Shown here: positions 19,303 to 30,240 of the stretch, piece by piece
How the letters are laid out: each line of letters starts with the position of its first letter
Numbering within the stretch: position 1 is the stretch's first letter
NCBI RefSeq assembly: GCF_000026105.1
Contig: NC_008027.1
Location: forward strand, 1,752,001 to 1,816,000
Source: Pseudomonas entomophila L48
GTDB taxonomy: Bacteria; Pseudomonadota; Gammaproteobacteria; Pseudomonadales; Pseudomonadaceae
Reading direction: 5' to 3'
Length of the DNA stretch: 64,000 nt
Notes under the pieces: model-generated
Databases searched by the model: none
What the model saw: the letters and a program-made list of their open reading frames with translations, nothing else
What the model was told of the DNA's origin: nothing
Made by a program: the position numbers and the translations under genes

Positions 19303-20421
19303 TCACAACCACAAGTTCAGCAGGCGTGCGCCCTTGCCGGCGCTGCCCGCCCAGAGGACGCCGGCCTGGCTGGCGAAGCCCTGACCGTCCCCGCTGAGCT
19401 CCCAGAACTGGCCACGCAGGAACACGCTCATGCTGGTGACGCCATTGCTGGCGGCTTGGGTCAGTTGTTGCCACGCGGCCTGTTCGCTGACCTGGCCGCG
19501 CTGCAGCGGCAACTGCGCCGCCGCAGGCTGGTGGCGGTTGCCACGCCACGGGGCTTGCCACTGTTGCTGGCCACTGAGGAAAACCGGGTTGGCGATCAGT
19601 TGCACCGACTGTTCGGCCAGTTGCTGGTGGTTGGCTGGGTACCAGCTGTCGCTGCCCACCAGCACGCCCAGGCGGCCGGCGGGGGTCGGCACGACGTGCA
19701 GCGGATGCTGGCGACCCTCATGGATATAGCGTCGGGTTTCGCTATCCGGGTACTGCTGGTGCTGTGGTTGCCCCAGCACGCCGCCATCGCTGCCGAAGAC
19801 CACGCTGGTGTTGAACAATGGGCCATCACCCGTGAGCAACCGGCCGTTTTCGACGTAGGGGGCAGGGAGAATGATCGAGCCGGCCACCAGGGTGACACCG
19901 AATTCCCGCGCCAGGCCGCCGAACAGTTGTTGGTAGTCGTTGGCCATCTGCGCAGCCTTCATGCGCAGGTGCGCATCGCTGCGACGGTCGTTGCCGCTGG
20001 CTGAAAGCAGCGCCAGGCCGTAGCGCAGCGGGTTGCTCAGCTCGAGCCATTGCCAGGCTTCGCGACGGTGGGTGACCTGGTACAGCTCGTTCTTTTCACC
20101 TCGGGCCCAGAGCCAGGTGCCGATGTGCTCAGGCAGTACCACCACGGTTCGGGCGTTGACCAGCCCCTTGCTGCGGGCCTGGTCCAGGTAGGCGGAGAGT
20201 TTACGGTGCAGGCGTTCGAGGTTCTGGTAGTCGCCTGGGTACAGCAGAGGCTCGACACCCAGCAGGTTGCCCTGGCCCCCGGGAACGCCCTGGTCGAGCG
20301 CCAGTTCGATGCGCAGATCAGAAAGGTAATGGCCTTCCGGACGCTGCAAGGTCCAGAAGCCGTAGCCGAACAGCGTGGCGATGACAACCAGTGCCAGGGC
20401 GCTGGCAAGCAGTTTTCCCAT
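19303..20421 (-). CDS. Membrane-anchored nitrilase-superfamily protein, probable pseudoenzyme
   Basis: 372 aa. One N-terminal transmembrane helix (about 4-24), then a carbon-nitrogen hydrolase fold facing the periplasm. The catalytic Glu is kept (E98 in VVVLPEHIG). The Lys position reads Q220 (GQPQHQQYP), and the nucleophile Cys position reads Gly256 (RLGVLVGSDSW in place of G-V-x-I-C-Y-D/E). Two of three triad residues are thus lost. It is co-transcribed with the AraC regulator 4 bp downstream, so a sensing or ligand-binding role is possible; this is inference. Confidence 0.75.
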   Translation of the reverse strand: MGKLLASALALVVIATLFGYGFWTLQRPEGHYLSDLRIELALDQGVPGGQGNLLGVEPLLYPGDYQNLERLHRKLSAYLDQARSKGLVNARTVVVLPEHIGTWLWARGEKNELYQVTHRREAWQWLELSNPLRYGLALLSASGNDRRSDAHLRMKAAQMANDYQQLFGGLAREFGVTLVAGSIILPAPYVENGRLLTGDGPLFNTSVVFGSDGGVLGQPQHQQYPDSETRRYIHEGRQHPLHVVPTPAGRLGVLVGSDSWYPANHQQLAEQSVQLIANPVFLSGQQQWQAPWRGNRHQPAAAQLPLQRGQVSEQAAWQQLTQAASNGVTSMSVFLRGQFWELSGDGQGFASQAGVLWAGSAGKGARLLNLWL

Positions 20422-20591
20422 GGGGCGGTTCTGCGCAATGAGGAATGAGGTGCCCTAGGGTAAGCCTGCTGTGCAGCAGGATCAATAAGTTGTCAGTTTC
20501 GATCATTGAGCGTGTTCAAACGCCTGTTTAATGTCGGCCTCAGACAAACGACGGGCCCCGCCGGACTGGAAGAGGCGCCCGCATCCCGTGA

Positions 20592-22652
<2,061 letters not shown>

Positions 22653-22687
22653 TAACCCAGTGAGCCTGTGTTGACAGTTCAGGCCCA

Positions 22688-22749
22688 TTCGCCGGCAAGC
22701 CGGCTCCTACAGACCTCACGGTACCTGTAGGAGCCGGCTTGCCGGCGAA
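22688..22749. repeat. REP-type inverted repeat
   Basis: TTCGCCGGCAAGCCGGCTCC and its complement face each other across about 12 bp, downstream of fadH. Confidence 0.9.
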
Positions 22750-22795
22750 CACGGGCGCAGCCCGTGCCATCTCGAACACCTGATAAACTCGCGCC

Positions 22796-23689
22796 ATGCC
22801 CGAGTTCTCTCTTCCCCAAGCCCCTCTGCAGCGCCTCGACCTGCCCTGGCTCCAACAAGCCCGGATCGAGCTTGCCGTCCTGCGCCTGGACCTGATCGAC
22901 CCGCTGATCAGCGGCAACAAATGGTTCAAGCTGCGCCACCACCTGGCTGAAGCCCTCGAAGCTGGCGCACCGGGCTTGATCAGCCTGGGCGGCAACCATT
23001 CCAATCACCTCCATGCCCTGGCAGCGGCCGGCAAGCGGTTCGGCTTCGCCACCGTCGGCCTGCTACGTGGGCATGCGCAGGAGACGCCGACAACAAGGGA
23101 CCTGAGGGCACTGGGTATGGCGCTGCACTGGCTGGGTTTCGGTGGCTACCGCGCCCGCCATGAGCCCGGCTTCTGGCAGCCCTGGCAAGCCCGTTATCCG
23201 GGCTGGCATTGCATTCCCGAAGGCGGTGGCGGGCTGGCGGGCGCTCAGGGTTGCGGGCTGATCGTCGAGCAGTGCAAGGCGCAATTGGCCACGCTGGGCT
23301 GGACGGGCTACGACGCCTGGTGGCTGGCGGCCGGTACCGGCACCACGCTGGCGGGCTTGGTGCTGGCGGAAGCCGGAGATCATGAGGTCCACGGCGCCCT
23401 GGCGGTGCCACGGGATCATGGCGTGCCCGAAACGGTCGAGGCACTGGCCGGCTTGCAGGGGTACACGCTGCACGAGGCCTGCCGGGGTGGTTTTGCGCGT
23501 ATCGATGACACGTTGCTGGCATTCATCGAGCAAACCGAGCACCTGACCGGCATGCCATTGGAAGCCCTCTACACCGGCAAGGCGCTATTGGCCCTGCGTG
23601 ACCAGGTCGAGGCCGGGCGTTTTCGCCCGGGCACCCGCCTGGTCTTCCTGCACACCGGTGGCCTGCAGGGGCGCCGCGGTTACTTGTAG
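22796..23689 (+). CDS. PLP enzyme of the ACC deaminase/D-cysteine desulfhydrase family
   Basis: 297 aa, fold-type II PLP enzyme. The Schiff-base lysine is expected at K42 in SGNKWFKLR, followed by the SLGGNHSNHLHALA substrate loop and the WWLAAGTGTTLAG phosphate-binding loop. It is shorter and more divergent than true ACC deaminase, so D-cysteine desulfhydrase or another D-amino acid lyase is at least as likely. ATG at 22796; the end overlaps the convergent cytochrome gene by 10 bp. Confidence 0.82.
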   Translation: MPEFSLPQAPLQRLDLPWLQQARIELAVLRLDLIDPLISGNKWFKLRHHLAEALEAGAPGLISLGGNHSNHLHALAAAGKRFGFATVGLLRGHAQETPTTRDLRALGMALHWLGFGGYRARHEPGFWQPWQARYPGWHCIPEGGGGLAGAQGCGLIVEQCKAQLATLGWTGYDAWWLAAGTGTTLAGLVLAEAGDHEVHGALAVPRDHGVPETVEALAGLQGYTLHEACRGGFARIDDTLLAFIEQTEHLTGMPLEALYTGKALLALRDQVEAGRFRPGTRLVFLHTGGLQGRRGYL

Positions 23690-24225
23690 GGCAGCATGCG
23701 CAGCAGCGTGTTGTCGCGCCGCACATAGTGGTGATACAGCCCGGCCACGGCATGCAGCCCGATCAGCCAGTAGCCCCAGCTGCCGATGCGTTCGTGCCAG
23801 CCCTTGATGAACTTGGCCAGGTCCGGATCAGGAGCGACGATGGCCGGCAGATCCAGGCCATAGAACGGGATTGGCTTGTCGGCGGCGCTGAGGATCGCCC
23901 AGCCGGCCAGGGGCAGGCCGATCATCATCAGGTACAGCAGCAGGTGCACCAGGTGCGAAAGGCCTGTCTGCCAGGCGGGTGGCCTGGGCACGATCGGTGG
24001 CGTGGGGCGCGACAGGCGCACGGCCAGGCGCAGCCAGACCAGCACGAACACGGTCAGGCCAAGCATGAAGTGCAGGTCTTTCATCAGGTCGCGCTCGGCG
24101 CTGCCCTTGGGGAACAGGCCGCGCAGTTCGATGCAGGCGTACACGGCGGCCAGCAGCACCAGCATCAGCCAGTGCAGGGCGATCGACAGCCGCGCGTAGT
24201 GGGCCGCGGGGGTGGATGAAACCAT
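23680..24225 (-). CDS. Cytochrome b561
   Basis: 181 aa inner-membrane di-heme cytochrome of the bacterial b561 (YodB/CybB) family. Four transmembrane helices; likely heme ligands are H18, H52, H144 and H158, one or more per helix as in the family. Such proteins pass electrons between quinol and periplasmic acceptors such as superoxide. GAGGA precedes the ATG at 24225. Monocistronic, divergent from the WG-repeat lipoprotein. Confidence 0.9.
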   Translation of the reverse strand: MVSSTPAAHYARLSIALHWLMLVLLAAVYACIELRGLFPKGSAERDLMKDLHFMLGLTVFVLVWLRLAVRLSRPTPPIVPRPPAWQTGLSHLVHLLLYLMMIGLPLAGWAILSAADKPIPFYGLDLPAIVAPDPDLAKFIKGWHERIGSWGYWLIGLHAVAGLYHHYVRRDNTLLRMLPYK

Positions 24226-24399
24226 GGTGGGTCCTCGTCATCAGGTCGGGAAGGGCGCTCTTGCTGGCGCCTGTTTCTCACTCTAATCGCTGGGATGGAA
24301 ATTTGTTTGCTTCAGATCTATCCCGCGTGGCCGACACAGCGGGCTGGGTGGTGGCTTTGGGCCTGCACCCGATTTCCATCGCACAAGGATCCTGTGTCA

Positions 24400-26019
24400 A
24401 TGAAACACCTCATCTGCACCCCTCGGGTCGCGCTGTTCGGCGCCCTGTCCCTGCTGCTCGCCGGCTGCGAGCAAGCCCCGGTGGTCAAGACGCCACCGAT
24501 TGCCGCCCTGACCATTCCGTTGTGCGTGAACGACGAATGCGCGGTACTGGACCAGAACGGTGCCTTCCGTGTCGCGCCGGGCAGCGAGTTCACCCAGCTC
24601 TACACCCAGCCTTTCAGCAACGCTTTCATCTTCGGTCGTGGCGATTACTGGCACCTGGCCAGTGGCGACGGCAAGCAGGTGATCCGTGCCGACCTCACCG
24701 ACTCGCTCTATACCCTGACCCCGGGCCTGTTCGGCTATGACCACAATGGCAAGGTCGGGGTGATGGACGAGCAGGGCAAGGACGTCCAGCCGGCCATCTT
24801 CGACACCGTCTATGTCGGCGGCGACAACGATTTCATCGTCTACGAGATTGGCGAGCTGCGCGGCATCCTCACGCCTCAGGGCGAGAAGGTCAGCGAGGCG
24901 GTGTTCGACTCGATGTACGTGCGCGAGGATTTCGCCAAGCGCGGCAACTGGGTGCTGGCCGAGCGCCAGGGCGAAAACTGGGGCTACAACCTGCAGACCA
25001 AGGTGCTGCGCAAGCTCGACTTCGACACCATCGTCAGCGCGGCCGACGGTCACCTTGTGGTTTCCCGCGAAGGGGCTGCCGGCAAGGGCCTGGCGGACGC
25101 CGCCGGCAACCTGGTGATCCCGCTCGAGAAGGGCTGGCTGGGTACGCCGGGCGGTGGCCTGGTGGCCTTCCGCGACAGCTACGACAAGCCGTGCGGTTAC
25201 CTCGACTACCAGGGCAAGGTGGTGATCGAGGCGCAGTACCAGAGCTGCGAGACCTTCGGCAAGGTGGGCGGCATGGTGCAGTTGCAGCGCACCGAGGAAG
25301 ACCGTGGCAAGGCCGGCATGATCGGCCATGACGGCAAGTGGCTGATCCAGCCCGAGTACGATTCGGTCGGCGACGCCGGCATGGGCCTGCTCGGCATGAG
25401 TGGCCATCGCCCGGGCTTCAACCATATCGGCAAATTGCAGAACATGTTCCTGGCCACCTACGGGACCATCGACCTGGACCAGGGCAAGGTGGTGTTCCAA
25501 CCCACCTACCAGCAGATCGGTCTGGTCGCGCCCAATCGCTATGCGTTCTCCGAGCTGAAATCGCCGAAGAAGACCGTGATGTTCATGGGGATGCCCAACG
25601 AGACCCCCACCATGGGCCTGATGGACGAGAAGGGCAAGGTGCTGGTCAAGCCGGAGCAGTTCGTGTCGTTCAAACTGTTGGCTGACGGTCACCACCTGCT
25701 GGCGGCCGAGGGCAGCAAGTCGGATGCCGTGCGCGCGCTGTACGATCTGGATGGCAAGCTGCTGGTGCCCGCCAAATGGCAGGACGTGGTGGTCGACGAA
25801 GCGCGTGGTGCGATCTTCGCCTATCGGGTCGAGGGCAATGGCGACGACGCGGTGCGCACGCTGCGCGCCCTGTATCGCCTGGATGGCAGCGTGGTGTTCG
25901 ACACCAACCGCCTGCCTTGCGGTGCGGAGCAGGTGGTCGACGGCAAGGGCCAGGTGCTGTGGCCGAAAGATGCCCAGGCCCATTGCCCGGCGCCTGAACC
26001 GGTGGCCGAAGCGTCCTGA
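24400..26019 (+). CDS. WG-repeat lipoprotein
   Basis: 539 aa. Signal peptide with lipobox SLLLAGC, then repeated blocks of about 60 residues of the WG (KWG) type, for example GLFGYDHNGKVGVMDEQGK, GMIGHDGKWLIQPEYDSV and MGLMDEKGKVLVKPEQF. These repeats build beta-strand solenoid or propeller-like surfaces; function unknown. AAGGAT lies before the ATG at 24400; an upstream in-frame start at 24295 would bury the signal peptide. Confidence 0.8.
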   Translation: MKHLICTPRVALFGALSLLLAGCEQAPVVKTPPIAALTIPLCVNDECAVLDQNGAFRVAPGSEFTQLYTQPFSNAFIFGRGDYWHLASGDGKQVIRADLTDSLYTLTPGLFGYDHNGKVGVMDEQGKDVQPAIFDTVYVGGDNDFIVYEIGELRGILTPQGEKVSEAVFDSMYVREDFAKRGNWVLAERQGENWGYNLQTKVLRKLDFDTIVSAADGHLVVSREGAAGKGLADAAGNLVIPLEKGWLGTPGGGLVAFRDSYDKPCGYLDYQGKVVIEAQYQSCETFGKVGGMVQLQRTEEDRGKAGMIGHDGKWLIQPEYDSVGDAGMGLLGMSGHRPGFNHIGKLQNMFLATYGTIDLDQGKVVFQPTYQQIGLVAPNRYAFSELKSPKKTVMFMGMPNETPTMGLMDEKGKVLVKPEQFVSFKLLADGHHLLAAEGSKSDAVRALYDLDGKLLVPAKWQDVVVDEARGAIFAYRVEGNGDDAVRTLRALYRLDGSVVFDTNRLPCGAEQVVDGKGQVLWPKDAQAHCPAPEPVAEAS

Positions 26020-26059
26020 CGCTTTAATGCCCCGCCGTCAGCGAGGCGGTGGGGCTGTG

Positions 26060-26995
26060 TCAGCGCTGGGGAAGGTCAGGCCAGCCATCGGCCACCAGAA
26101 ACATCCGTTCGACCTCTTCCCAGTGCCCCTGCGCCTGCTGCTCCAGTCGGGTCAGCAGGTGTGCATGGGCATCGGGTTCGAGCCCTTCGCGCCAGGCAGC
26201 GAAGCGTTCGGTGCTCCAGCACGCCGCTGCTTCAAGTCGCGCCGGCGCCAGCCATGCCTGGCGCGACAGGGGTTGCCAGCGCCTGTTGTCGGTGCCGTTC
26301 CATTCGCTATGACGCATCCAGCTACCACGCAAGTGTTCGGGGTTGGCCCCGCCCGGCGAGTGTGTTCGTCCCGAGCATGGATAGAACAGATAACCACCAA
26401 GCCAGAGGTGCGCCTGCACCTGGCCCAGGCCCAGCCCGGCCAGCACGGTGTGACTCTGCGGTCCACTCGACATGGGTAGCTGATGTTGTGTCAGGTGTGC
26501 CAGCTTTCTTCCCAGTCGGTCATGGCAACCGGGGCCAAGCCATTGGTCCGGATCGCTCCCATTCCCACCGGGTGGCCCCAGGTAGAGTTTGATCGCCAGC
26601 TCCAGGTGATGAGTGCCTTCACGGTCGCGCAGCACGATGTCCAGCTCACCCAGGGTTCGCCCGCCATCGCGGATTGCCAGGTTGGCCGCCAGCAGTTCGA
26701 TGCCCGGGGCCTGGCGTAGGGCAAACTGCCACAACGCTTCGTAGTAGAGCCCCAGGCGCCGGCTGGTCAGCCGTGCCAGGCAGTCCAGCAGCGCCGTGGG
26801 GTCATGATCGAGCGCGCGCAGCCAGGCGGCCAGTCGCCCCGGGTCATCGGCCCAGGCGCTGGCGCTCAGCGGGTGGCGTTGCGGGGCGCAGGCGTCATCC
26901 AGCAGCGGCGGTGATAGCACCGCCCACGCCAGGTCGCGCACGGCAGGCTGGCGCAGCTGGCGGAGCAGGGGCTGCAGATCGGTGAAGGGCATCAT
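26060..26995 (-). CDS. DUF1853 family protein
   Basis: 311 aa matching the DUF1853 family of gammaproteobacteria, cytosolic, function unknown. The central segment GELDIVLRDREGTHHLELAIK has the look of a restriction-endonuclease-like core, with an acidic residue in one strand and E-x3-K in the next. That is my inference. Start is one of two adjacent ATGs (26995 or 26992) next to CGCAGG. Divergent from nadK with about 90 bp between. Confidence 0.8.
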   Translation of the reverse strand: MMPFTDLQPLLRQLRQPAVRDLAWAVLSPPLLDDACAPQRHPLSASAWADDPGRLAAWLRALDHDPTALLDCLARLTSRRLGLYYEALWQFALRQAPGIELLAANLAIRDGGRTLGELDIVLRDREGTHHLELAIKLYLGPPGGNGSDPDQWLGPGCHDRLGRKLAHLTQHQLPMSSGPQSHTVLAGLGLGQVQAHLWLGGYLFYPCSGRTHSPGGANPEHLRGSWMRHSEWNGTDNRRWQPLSRQAWLAPARLEAAACWSTERFAAWREGLEPDAHAHLLTRLEQQAQGHWEEVERMFLVADGWPDLPQR

Positions 26996-27084
26996 CCTGC
27001 GAGCATAGCCGGTTTGCCGCTGGCCAGTCCTTTCGCCCATAATCGCGGCATTGTCACCCCGCCGCAGAGCCTCGCAGGAGCACC

Positions 27085-27975
27085 ATGGAGCAATTTCGCA
27101 ATATCGGTATCATCGGACGCCTTGGCAGCTCCCAGGTGCTCGACACCATCCGCCGACTGAAAAAATTCCTCCTCGAGCGCCACCTGCACGTGATCCTCGA
27201 GGACACCATCGCCGAAGTGCTGCCCGGCCACGGCCTGCAGACCTCCACGCGCAAGCTGCTGGGCGAGGTCTGCGACCTGGTCATCGTGGTCGGTGGCGAC
27301 GGCAGCCTGCTGGGCGCCGCCCGGGCCCTGGCCCGGCACAACATCCCGGTGCTGGGGATCAACCGCGGCAACCTGGGTTTTCTCACCGACATCCGCCCCG
27401 ACGAGCTGGAAGAGAAGGTCGCCGAGGTGCTCGACGGCCACTACCTGGTCGAGAACCGCTTCCTGCTGCAGGCCGAAGTGCGCCGCCACAACGAGGCCAT
27501 CGGCCAGGGCGATGCGCTCAACGATGTGGTGCTGCACCCCGGCAAGTCGACGCGGATGATCGAGTTCGAGATCTACATCGACGGCCAGTTCGTCTGCAGC
27601 CAGAAAGCCGACGGCCTTATCGTCGCCACCCCGACCGGCTCCACCGCCTACGCGCTGTCGGCCGGCGGCCCGATCATGCATCCCAAGCTCGACGCCATCG
27701 TCATCGTGCCCATGTACCCGCACACCCTGTCGGGCCGGCCGATCGTGGTGGACGGCAACAGCGAGCTGAAGATCGTCGTGTCGAAGGACCTGCAGATCTA
27801 CCCGCAGGTCTCCTGTGATGGCCAGAACCACTTCACCTGCGCCCCCGGCGACACCATAACGGTGAGCAAGAAACCGCAGAAACTGCGCCTGATCCACCCG
27901 CTGGACCACAATTACTACGAGGTCTGCCGCACCAAGCTCGGCTGGGGCAGCCGCCTGGGAGGCAGGGACGACTGA
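27085..27975 (+). CDS. nadK: NAD kinase
   Basis: Phosphorylates NAD to NADP with ATP or polyphosphate. 296 aa. GGDGS at 70-74, NRGNLGFLTD and the TPTGSTAYALSAGGP segment are all standard. The start has GCAGGAGC just upstream. The stop overlaps the ATG of the phosphoesterase gene by one base, so NadK leads a three-gene operon with the phosphoesterase and rhomboid genes. Confidence 0.97.
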   Translation: MEQFRNIGIIGRLGSSQVLDTIRRLKKFLLERHLHVILEDTIAEVLPGHGLQTSTRKLLGEVCDLVIVVGGDGSLLGAARALARHNIPVLGINRGNLGFLTDIRPDELEEKVAEVLDGHYLVENRFLLQAEVRRHNEAIGQGDALNDVVLHPGKSTRMIEFEIYIDGQFVCSQKADGLIVATPTGSTAYALSAGGPIMHPKLDAIVIVPMYPHTLSGRPIVVDGNSELKIVVSKDLQIYPQVSCDGQNHFTCAPGDTITVSKKPQKLRLIHPLDHNYYEVCRTKLGWGSRLGGRDD

Positions 27976-28946
27976 TGCTCGATTCGGCGCGCAGTTTCGA
28001 CATCATCGGTGACGTGCACGGTTGTGCGCTCACCCTCGAACGCCTGCTCGACGCGCTCGGCTACAAGCGGGTGGGCGGGGTGTGGCGCCACCCGCGGCGC
28101 CAGGCGCTGTTCCTCGGCGACATCGTCGACCGTGGCCCGCGCATCCGCGAGGCGCTGCACATCGTCCACGACATGGTCGAGGCCGGCCAGGCCTTCTGCA
28201 TCATGGGCAACCATGAATACAACGCCCTGGGCTGGGTCACCCCGGCGCTGCCCGGCAGTGGCAAGGCGTACGTGCGCGAGCACACGCCGCGCCATGCGCG
28301 CCTGATCGACGAAACCCTCACCCAGTTCGCCCAGCATCCCGGCGACTGGCACGACTTCATCCAGTGGTTCTACGAGCTGCCGCTGTTCGTCGACGCCGGG
28401 CGGTTCCGCCTGGTGCACGCCTGTTGGGACCACCAGTTGATCGAGCCGCTGCGCCAGCAGTATCACGATGGGCGCATCGACGAGCATTTTGTCCAGGCTT
28501 CGGCGGTGTCCGGCAGTTTCGCTGCCACGGTATGCAACCGCCTGCTGCGTGGCACCGACATGCGCCTGCCGGACGGCCTGACGCTCACCGGTGGCGATGG
28601 CCTGACCCGCGCCTTCTTCCGCACCAAGTTCTGGGAAGAAGACCCGCAAACCTATGGTGACATCGTATTCCAACCCGATGCACTGCCGGACGAGGTGGCC
28701 CGCACGCCACTGAGTCACAGCCAGAAGAATGCCTTGCTGCGCTACGCCGAAGACGAGCCGCTGCTGTTCGTCGGCCATTACTGGCGCAGCGGCCGGCCGG
28801 CGCCGATCCGCGCCAACCTGGCCTGCTTGGACTACAGCGCGGTGCTGTACGGCAAGCTGGCGGCCTACCGGCTGGATGACGAAACCCGCATCGACCCGCA
28901 CAAGTTCGTCTGGGTCGATGTCGAACGCCCGCAGGCCAGCCAATGA
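27975..28946 (+). CDS. Calcineurin-like metallophosphoesterase
   Basis: 323 aa. Metal-binding motifs in order: DVHG (13-16), GDIVDRG (48-54), GNHE (78-81) and later histidines. Similar to the PrpE/ApaH-like class acting on phosphoproteins or dinucleoside polyphosphates, but the substrate cannot be told from sequence. Overlaps nadK by one base and the rhomboid gene by four (ATGA). Confidence 0.85.
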   Translation: MLDSARSFDIIGDVHGCALTLERLLDALGYKRVGGVWRHPRRQALFLGDIVDRGPRIREALHIVHDMVEAGQAFCIMGNHEYNALGWVTPALPGSGKAYVREHTPRHARLIDETLTQFAQHPGDWHDFIQWFYELPLFVDAGRFRLVHACWDHQLIEPLRQQYHDGRIDEHFVQASAVSGSFAATVCNRLLRGTDMRLPDGLTLTGGDGLTRAFFRTKFWEEDPQTYGDIVFQPDALPDEVARTPLSHSQKNALLRYAEDEPLLFVGHYWRSGRPAPIRANLACLDYSAVLYGKLAAYRLDDETRIDPHKFVWVDVERPQASQ

Positions 28947-29821
28947 ACGTGATCGAAGTGTTGCGCCTGCCGCTGACGGTCGACCTCGGCGGCTTCGTCG
29001 CCCTGCTGCGTCGCCTGCAAGTGCCGCACCGGGTGGTGGAGGAGGGCGAGGAGCAGGTGCTCTGGGCGCCCCCCGCCATGGCCGATGACGTGCGCCAGCT
29101 GTACCAGCGCTTCCCCGACGGCAACGCCGATGTGGAACTCCCCGTGGCAACCGACTTGCCGGCGAACACCCCCACGGCGCCTTCCCTCAAGGAACAGGCC
29201 CGTGCCTGCAAGGTTACCGCCACCGTGCTGTTCCTGAGCCTGGTGGTGGCCGGCCTGACCAGCCTGGGCGACAACCTCACGACCATCGCCTGGTTCACCT
29301 TCCTGCCATTCCAGGTGCAGGGGGACTACCTCTACTTCACTTCATTGCCCCAGGCGCTTGCCGAAGGCCAGTGGTGGCGCCTGGTGTCGCCGATGCTGTT
29401 GCACTTCGGTGTGCTGCACCTGGCAATGAATGGCCTGTGGTACTGGGAACTGGGCAAGCGCATCGAACTGCGCCAAGGGCCGTGGATGCTGCTGATGCTG
29501 ACCCTGCTGTTCAGCCTGGTGTCCAACCTGGCCCAGCATTTCAGCAGCGGCCCGAGCTTGTTCGGTGGCCTGTCCGGTGTGCTCTACGGCTTGCTCGGTC
29601 ACGTATGGCTGTACCAGTGGCTGGCGCCCAACCCACAGTTCAGCCTGCCCAAGGGCGTGCTGGTGATGATGCTGGTCTGGTTGCTGATTTGCCTGAGCGG
29701 CGTGGTTGGCCAACTGGGTTTTGGCCAGATTGCCAACGCCGCCCATGTCGGCGGGTTGCTCATCGGATGCCTGACGGGCCTCTTGGGCGGAGGGCTTGCC
29801 AGGCGTAGACTGTCGGCCTGA
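28943..29821 (+). CDS. GlpG-like rhomboid intramembrane protease
   Basis: 292 aa. A cytoplasmic N-terminal domain of about 85 residues like that of GlpG is followed by six transmembrane helices. Catalytic Ser211 in GGLSGVLYG and His268 in NAAHVGG form the dyad, and Asn163 in HLAMNG fits the oxyanion site. Cleaves transmembrane substrates, here unknown. Last gene of the nadK operon, translationally coupled to the phosphoesterase. Confidence 0.9.
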   Translation: MNVIEVLRLPLTVDLGGFVALLRRLQVPHRVVEEGEEQVLWAPPAMADDVRQLYQRFPDGNADVELPVATDLPANTPTAPSLKEQARACKVTATVLFLSLVVAGLTSLGDNLTTIAWFTFLPFQVQGDYLYFTSLPQALAEGQWWRLVSPMLLHFGVLHLAMNGLWYWELGKRIELRQGPWMLLMLTLLFSLVSNLAQHFSSGPSLFGGLSGVLYGLLGHVWLYQWLAPNPQFSLPKGVLVMMLVWLLICLSGVVGQLGFGQIANAAHVGGLLIGCLTGLLGGGLARRRLSA

Positions 29822-29828
29822 CTTAGGC

Positions 29829-29964
29829 TTTGGACGATAAGTACCTGCGCGACGACCATGCTGCGTTGAAAACAGGCTCGGAATGCTCATTTACAACACG
29901 TAAACTCCGCTTCCTCGCCTGTTTTCGCCTTGCCTGATCGCCGCGCAGGCACTTCTCGTCCAAA
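29829..29964. repeat. 136-nt near-perfect inverted repeat (hairpin element)
   Basis: The whole gap between the rhomboid gene and yeaC is one inverted repeat. It runs from TTTGGACGATAAGT on the left to ACTTCTCGTCCAAA on the right, with TTAC-AACAC-GTAA at the exact centre (29891-29903). Arms are about 65 nt with roughly three quarters identity, including GAAAACAGGC/GCCTGTTTTC and CCTGCGCG/CGCGCAGG. It could be a non-autonomous mobile element or a structured leader RNA of the yeaC operon. It shares no arms with the REP families elsewhere in the window. Confidence 0.75.
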
Positions 29965-29979
29965 CCCATTGGAGACCCC

Positions 29980-30240
29980 ATGTCCACATTCGCGCAAATG
30001 ATCGAAAACATCACCCCCGAGATCTACGAGAGCCTGAAGACGGCCGTGGAAATCGGCAAATGGTCCGACGGCCGCAAGCTGACCGCCGAACAGAAAGAGC
30101 TGTCGCTGCAGGCGGTGATCGCCTGGGAGATGAAGAACCTCCCCGAAGAGCAGCGCACCGGCTACATGGGCCCGCAGGAGTGCGCCTCGAAGTCCGCACC
30201 GATCGCCAACATCCTGTTCAAGTCGGACTCGGTACATTGA
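29980..30240 (+). CDS. yeaC: YeaC-like DUF1315 protein
   Basis: 86 aa small cytosolic protein of the DUF1315/YeaC family, function unknown. Characteristic start (MSTFAQMIENITPEIYESLK) and a WSDGRKLTAEQKE segment. TTGGAGA is the ribosome site. It opens a unit with the DUF2797 gene, overlapping it by four bases (TTGA), and pepN follows 12 bp later. Confidence 0.85.
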   Translation: MSTFAQMIENITPEIYESLKTAVEIGKWSDGRKLTAEQKELSLQAVIAWEMKNLPEEQRTGYMGPQECASKSAPIANILFKSDSVH

